Assembly (NCBI GenBank): GCA_946011725.1
Contig: CAMGBT010000015.1
Span: 1 to 37,871, forward strand
Reading direction: 5' to 3'
Length of the DNA: 37,871 nucleotides
Source: an uncultured Bacteroidales bacterium
Lineage (GTDB): Bacteria > Bacteroidota > Bacteroidia > Bacteroidales > Muribaculaceae
A program made the translations under genes and the position numbers. Positions 35,284 to 37,871 of this stretch are shown here, piece after piece; position 1 is the stretch's first letter; the number at the start of each line of letters is the position of its first letter. Below the pieces are notes generated by a model, which had not been told where the DNA came from, did no database searches, and saw nothing but the letters and a program-made list of their open reading frames with translations.

Positions 35284-35915
35284 TTGCGTCGGCGAAATTT
35301 GGTGCCCTTAATGTCGTAAATAATGTCCTGATAAAGCCACGGACGCAGCCGCTCGGCATCTTCTGAGGCCAACAAGCCCTCACAATTGTTGTGGAAGGTC
35401 AACGTCGAAGCCTCGGCATCGTAGCTGATGGTCATCGGCATGAAATCCAGCGCCAACGTGATCTCAGCCAAATGCGCCTCGCCCTCCTTGGTAATCCAGT
35501 CGGTGAACTCCGGCATGGCCACGGGCTGGCGGCGTAGCGGCTGCCAGTTGCGGTCGTAGAAGTCAATCCGCGCATCCTTTGCCGGAAGCGACACAGTCGA
35601 AATCAAGGACACAATCGTGTCGCCCTTGGACGCAATCACAGCCACTTCAATCTGCGAATTTTCAGCCACGGCCACAGTGAGCAAGCCATCACTTTCGCTA
35701 ATCACACGGCTCTGACCGCCGAACAAGTTTACCGTGCCACGTTCCGACCCATAGCGGTAGTAATCAACCATGTCCTGCCGCTGCGTGTCGCTGAACAACG
35801 GCAACACGCTCTCCGGCATCGCCACAAAGAAGTCGGCAGCGGTTCGCGCCGTCGCGGCAAGCGCCATCGCAAGCGCCATCGCCAATATTGATAATCGTAA
35901 GTAGTTCATATTCAC
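35280..35915 (-). CDS. DUF3256 family exported protein
   Basis: This 211-residue protein has a signal peptide (about 1-26, ending ATARTA). The mature part has the DUF3256 pattern: ADFFVAMPESVLPLFSDTQRQDMVDYYRYG near the N-terminus, VSLPAKDARIDFYDRNWQPL, and LTFHNNCEGLLASEDAERLRPWLYQDI near the C-terminus. The family is restricted to Bacteroidetes and has no known function. It lies 7 bp after the helicase gene and overlaps xseA by 4 bp, a common conserved neighbourhood in Bacteroidales. Confidence 0.88.
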   Translation of the reverse strand: MNMNYLRLSILAMALAMALAATARTAADFFVAMPESVLPLFSDTQRQDMVDYYRYGSERGTVNLFGGQSRVISESDGLLTVAVAENSQIEVAVIASKGDTIVSLISTVSLPAKDARIDFYDRNWQPLRRQPVAMPEFTDWITKEGEAHLAEITLALDFMPMTISYDAEASTLTFHNNCEGLLASEDAERLRPWLYQDIIYDIKGTKFRRRK

Positions 35916-35922
35916 TTAATTA

Positions 35923-37647
35923 CTATTTCTGTTTACGTTTTTTGCGAGTGGATGCACGCGCATAATCCTTGTCAGCCTCGGCGATTTCGCAATGCAATCG
36001 GCGGCCGAAAAAGTCCACGTTGCGCAACGCTTCAACCACCCGTCGCGCGTCGCCCTTCTTCACATCGAACAGCGAATAGGTTGCCAGCAAGTCGATTCGA
36101 CCCACCTCCACGCGCTTGCCGCCCACATTGTGATTCAACAAGTCGATAAGGTTGCTCGGGAAGAAGCCATCGGCCTTGCCGGCTGAGATGTACACGCGCT
36201 CATACCCGTGCGAGGCCGTGCGGCGATCCTTCTCAGCCTCAGTAGCCGGGCGGCGATGTTCCGCTTTGGGCTTCTCGGCCTTGTCAGCTCGGCCGCGCTC
36301 CTTCTTCGAAGGCTTGTCAGGTATCGACTCAATGGCCGGCGCATCCTTGTAATACTCTAATAATCTGTTCATTTCCAGAGCAAACACGCGCCGAAGGATG
36401 TCCTCGCTCGATAGCCACGACAACTTCTTCAGCACCCCGCCGATATGCGAATCAATCTCGCTCTGGTCTGGGTCGAAGCGCTCTAATCGGTCGGCCAAAT
36501 TGTACAGTCGCTTCTCGATGATGTGCTCCGGCGTGGGCACCTCGCGCCGCTCAAATTGGCGACCCATCGTCTGCTCAATCTGGCGCAGACGTGCACGCTC
36601 GCGCGAGTGAATAATCGCTATCGACAAACCCTTTCGCCCCGCGCGACCGGTGCGTCCAGAACGGTGGGTGTACACAGCAGCCTCATCCGGCAGACCGTAA
36701 TTTATCACATGCGTCAGATTGTCAACATCCAAGCCGCGTGCCGCCACATCAGTGGCCACCAACAGCGAGATAACCCCGTCGCGGAATTTCTTCATCACCA
36801 AATCACGCTGTTGCTGCGACAAGTCGCCATGCAACGCGTCGGCATTATAGCCGTCCGAAATCAACGCGTCGGCCACCTCCTGCGTCTCGCGCCGAGTGCG
36901 GCAAAACACTATCCCGTAAATCGACGGCGCATTATCAGCCACGCGCTTCAGCGTGGCATACTTATCCTGCGCATGCACCATATAATATATGTGTTGCACC
37001 GTGTCGGCACCCTCATTGCGCGTACCGATCACGATCTCCTGATGGTCATGCATATACTTGCGCGCAATCCGTGCAGCCTCTATCGGCATCGTCGCCGAAA
37101 ACATCAACATCTTCCGATCCTCCGGCACACGTGCCAAAATCTCATCGATCGAGTCCACGAAGCCCATGTTCAACATCTCATCAGCCTCGTCAAGCACTAC
37201 GGTGTGAACCGAACGCAAACTGACAGCCTTACGCTCAAGCAAATCAATCAACCGGCCCGGCGTGGCGATAATTATATGCACACCGCGTCGCAATCCGCGT
37301 ATCTGCACCTCAATACTACTGCCACCATACACCGGTATCAGCGCCAAATCAGGCATATACTTCGAAAAATCAGCCAAATCGCCCGCAATTTGCAAGCACA
37401 ACTCGCGCGTGGGCGCCAGCACCAACGCCTGCGGCTCCATCAGCGTCAAATCAATCCGCTGAATCACCGGCAATCCGAACGCAGCCGTCTTGCCCGTGCC
37501 AGTCTGAGCCAACGCCACCAAATCCCGGTCGCCGTCCAACAGCGCCGGTATAACCTGAGCCTGCACAGGCATCGGCTCCTCAAAGCCCATGTCCGTTATC
37601 GCTCGCAACAATTCCGGGGCAACCCCCAATTCTTCAAAAGATACCAT
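35923..37647 (-). CDS. DEAD-box RNA helicase with a DbpA-type RNA-binding domain
   Basis: This 574-residue ATP-dependent RNA helicase (DeaD/CsdA/DbpA-like) probably remodels rRNA and mRNA. Motifs in order: the Q region FEELGVAPELLRAI, AQTGTGKTAAFGLP (motif I), PTRELCLQIA, DEADEM (motif II), MFSATMP (motif III), RGLDVDNLTHVINYGLP and HRSGRTGRAGRKG (motif VI). A Lys/Arg-rich linker (about 450-480) precedes the C-terminal DbpA-like RNA-binding domain (about 485-555; YERVYISAGKADGFFPSNLIDLLNH). It is the first gene of its operon, under a consensus promoter. Confidence 0.95.
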   Translation of the reverse strand: MVSFEELGVAPELLRAITDMGFEEPMPVQAQVIPALLDGDRDLVALAQTGTGKTAAFGLPVIQRIDLTLMEPQALVLAPTRELCLQIAGDLADFSKYMPDLALIPVYGGSSIEVQIRGLRRGVHIIIATPGRLIDLLERKAVSLRSVHTVVLDEADEMLNMGFVDSIDEILARVPEDRKMLMFSATMPIEAARIARKYMHDHQEIVIGTRNEGADTVQHIYYMVHAQDKYATLKRVADNAPSIYGIVFCRTRRETQEVADALISDGYNADALHGDLSQQQRDLVMKKFRDGVISLLVATDVAARGLDVDNLTHVINYGLPDEAAVYTHRSGRTGRAGRKGLSIAIIHSRERARLRQIEQTMGRQFERREVPTPEHIIEKRLYNLADRLERFDPDQSEIDSHIGGVLKKLSWLSSEDILRRVFALEMNRLLEYYKDAPAIESIPDKPSKKERGRADKAEKPKAEHRRPATEAEKDRRTASHGYERVYISAGKADGFFPSNLIDLLNHNVGGKRVEVGRIDLLATYSLFDVKKGDARRVVEALRNVDFFGRRLHCEIAEADKDYARASTRKKRKQK

Positions 37648-37666
37648 ACAATTACAAAATAATCCA

Positions 37667-37698
37667 CAAAGTTAACAAATTCCCCCCAAATCCGCAAA
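37667..37698 (-). promoter_or_regulatory. consensus promoter of the helicase-xse-thyA-folA operon
   Basis: On the minus strand TTTG (37695-37698, at the end of a T run) is followed by 20 bp and TAACTTTG (37667-37674). Both boxes are full matches to the Bacteroidetes consensus. The operon start codon at 37647 lies 20 bp below. Confidence 0.8.
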
Positions 37699-37791
37699 AA
37701 AAATCCCCTCCTCCGCAAAATTTCTCCCCTCTCCTGTACCGCCACGGCGCCGACATGCCCGCATAGCCGCCCGCCGCCCCCGCGCGGGCGG

Positions 37792-37871
37792 TTAGAGGGG
37801 GGTAGCGGTTTGGCGGCCCCAGGTGGCGCGGTCGAGGTTGCGGTAGCGGATGGCTTCGCGCACGTGGTCGG
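37792..37871 (-). CDS. YifB/ComM-like Mg-chelatase-type ATPase, C-terminal end only
   Basis: The window edge cuts this minus-strand gene; only the last 25 codons and a TAA stop are present. They read DHVREAIRYRNLDRATWG and a short tail. The (S/R)EAI-x-YR-x-LDR motif is typical of the C-terminus of YifB/ComM AAA+ proteins. The family is inferred from this tail alone. It ends about 95 bp upstream of the helicase operon promoter. Confidence 0.6.
   Translation of the reverse strand, partial: DHVREAIRYRNLDRATWGRQTATPL

Noticed and set aside
36523-37662. Plus-strand open frame of about 380 codons opposite the helicase gene
   Set aside because: It is antisense to all helicase motifs, and its translation is His/Arg/Gln-rich low complexity.
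1-37871. CRISPR arrays, tRNA or rRNA genes
   Set aside because: No array of evenly spaced direct repeats and no tRNA or rRNA-like segment was recognised on reading the window.

Overview
The window looks like chromosome from a GC-rich member of the Bacteroidales, most like a gut Muribaculaceae-type bacterium. This rests on fimbrillin-type lipoproteins, a TonB-dependent receptor with a carboxypeptidase-regulatory N-terminal domain, a DUF3256 protein, FloA, a PD40/TPR protein, and promoters of the Bacteroidetes form (TTTG, about 19-20 bp, TAnnTTTG). The family-level placement is inference; no rRNA or tRNA gene was seen.

Layout. Positions 57-6913 (minus strand) hold a tightly packed four-gene operon of fimbrillin/fimbrial-tip-like lipoproteins. 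The same C-terminal module occurs 0, 1, 1 and 2 times along transcription order. Head to head with it lies a beta-helix adhesin-like gene (7048-9061) that lacks a start and signal peptide and carries a frameshift. A 367-bp multi-palindromic element (9093-9459) follows, then a 62-codon gene with a consensus promoter, a TonB-dependent receptor, hisS, and a divergent WecA/MraY-like glycosylphosphotransferase gene.

Positions 14870-15636 are accessory: a short dispersed repeat, a MITE-like element with 18-bp terminal inverted repeats and a 9-bp target duplication, and a YhcG/DUF1016 remnant. A seven-gene minus-strand operon (15696-23993) starts at one consensus promoter and encodes a PD40/TPR protein, FloA, a PHP-family histidinol-phosphatase-like protein, a U32 peptidase-like protein, GalE, a histidine acid (inositol polyphosphate) phosphatase and a TIGR02757 protein. 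Upstream of it (24071-25510) is an AT-rich accessory island with a degenerate relative of the MITE, an RHS remnant and an orphan membrane protein. Next comes a hypothetical gene containing a GC-rich palindromic insert.

Positions 26449-32486 hold a plus-strand pair (M13 metallopeptidase, secreted type I pullulanase), a convergent OmpA/glycine-zipper lipoprotein and an EamA transporter. Two bidirectional terminators here share nearly the same stem. The window closes with a six-gene minus-strand operon (DEAD-box helicase, DUF3256, xseA, xseB, thyA, folA) that has a consensus promoter and a terminator, and with the C-terminal end of a YifB/ComM-like ATPase.

The housekeeping genes cover nucleotide metabolism, DNA processing, tRNA charging and envelope sugar precursors. 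The surface-exposed and degradative genes (fimbrillins, TonB receptor, pullulanase, M13 peptidase, inositol phosphate phosphatase) fit a host-associated gut life. No complete undescribed system is evident. The most unusual signals are the repeat/MITE elements lying beside decayed genes and the modular expansion of the fimbrillin operon.
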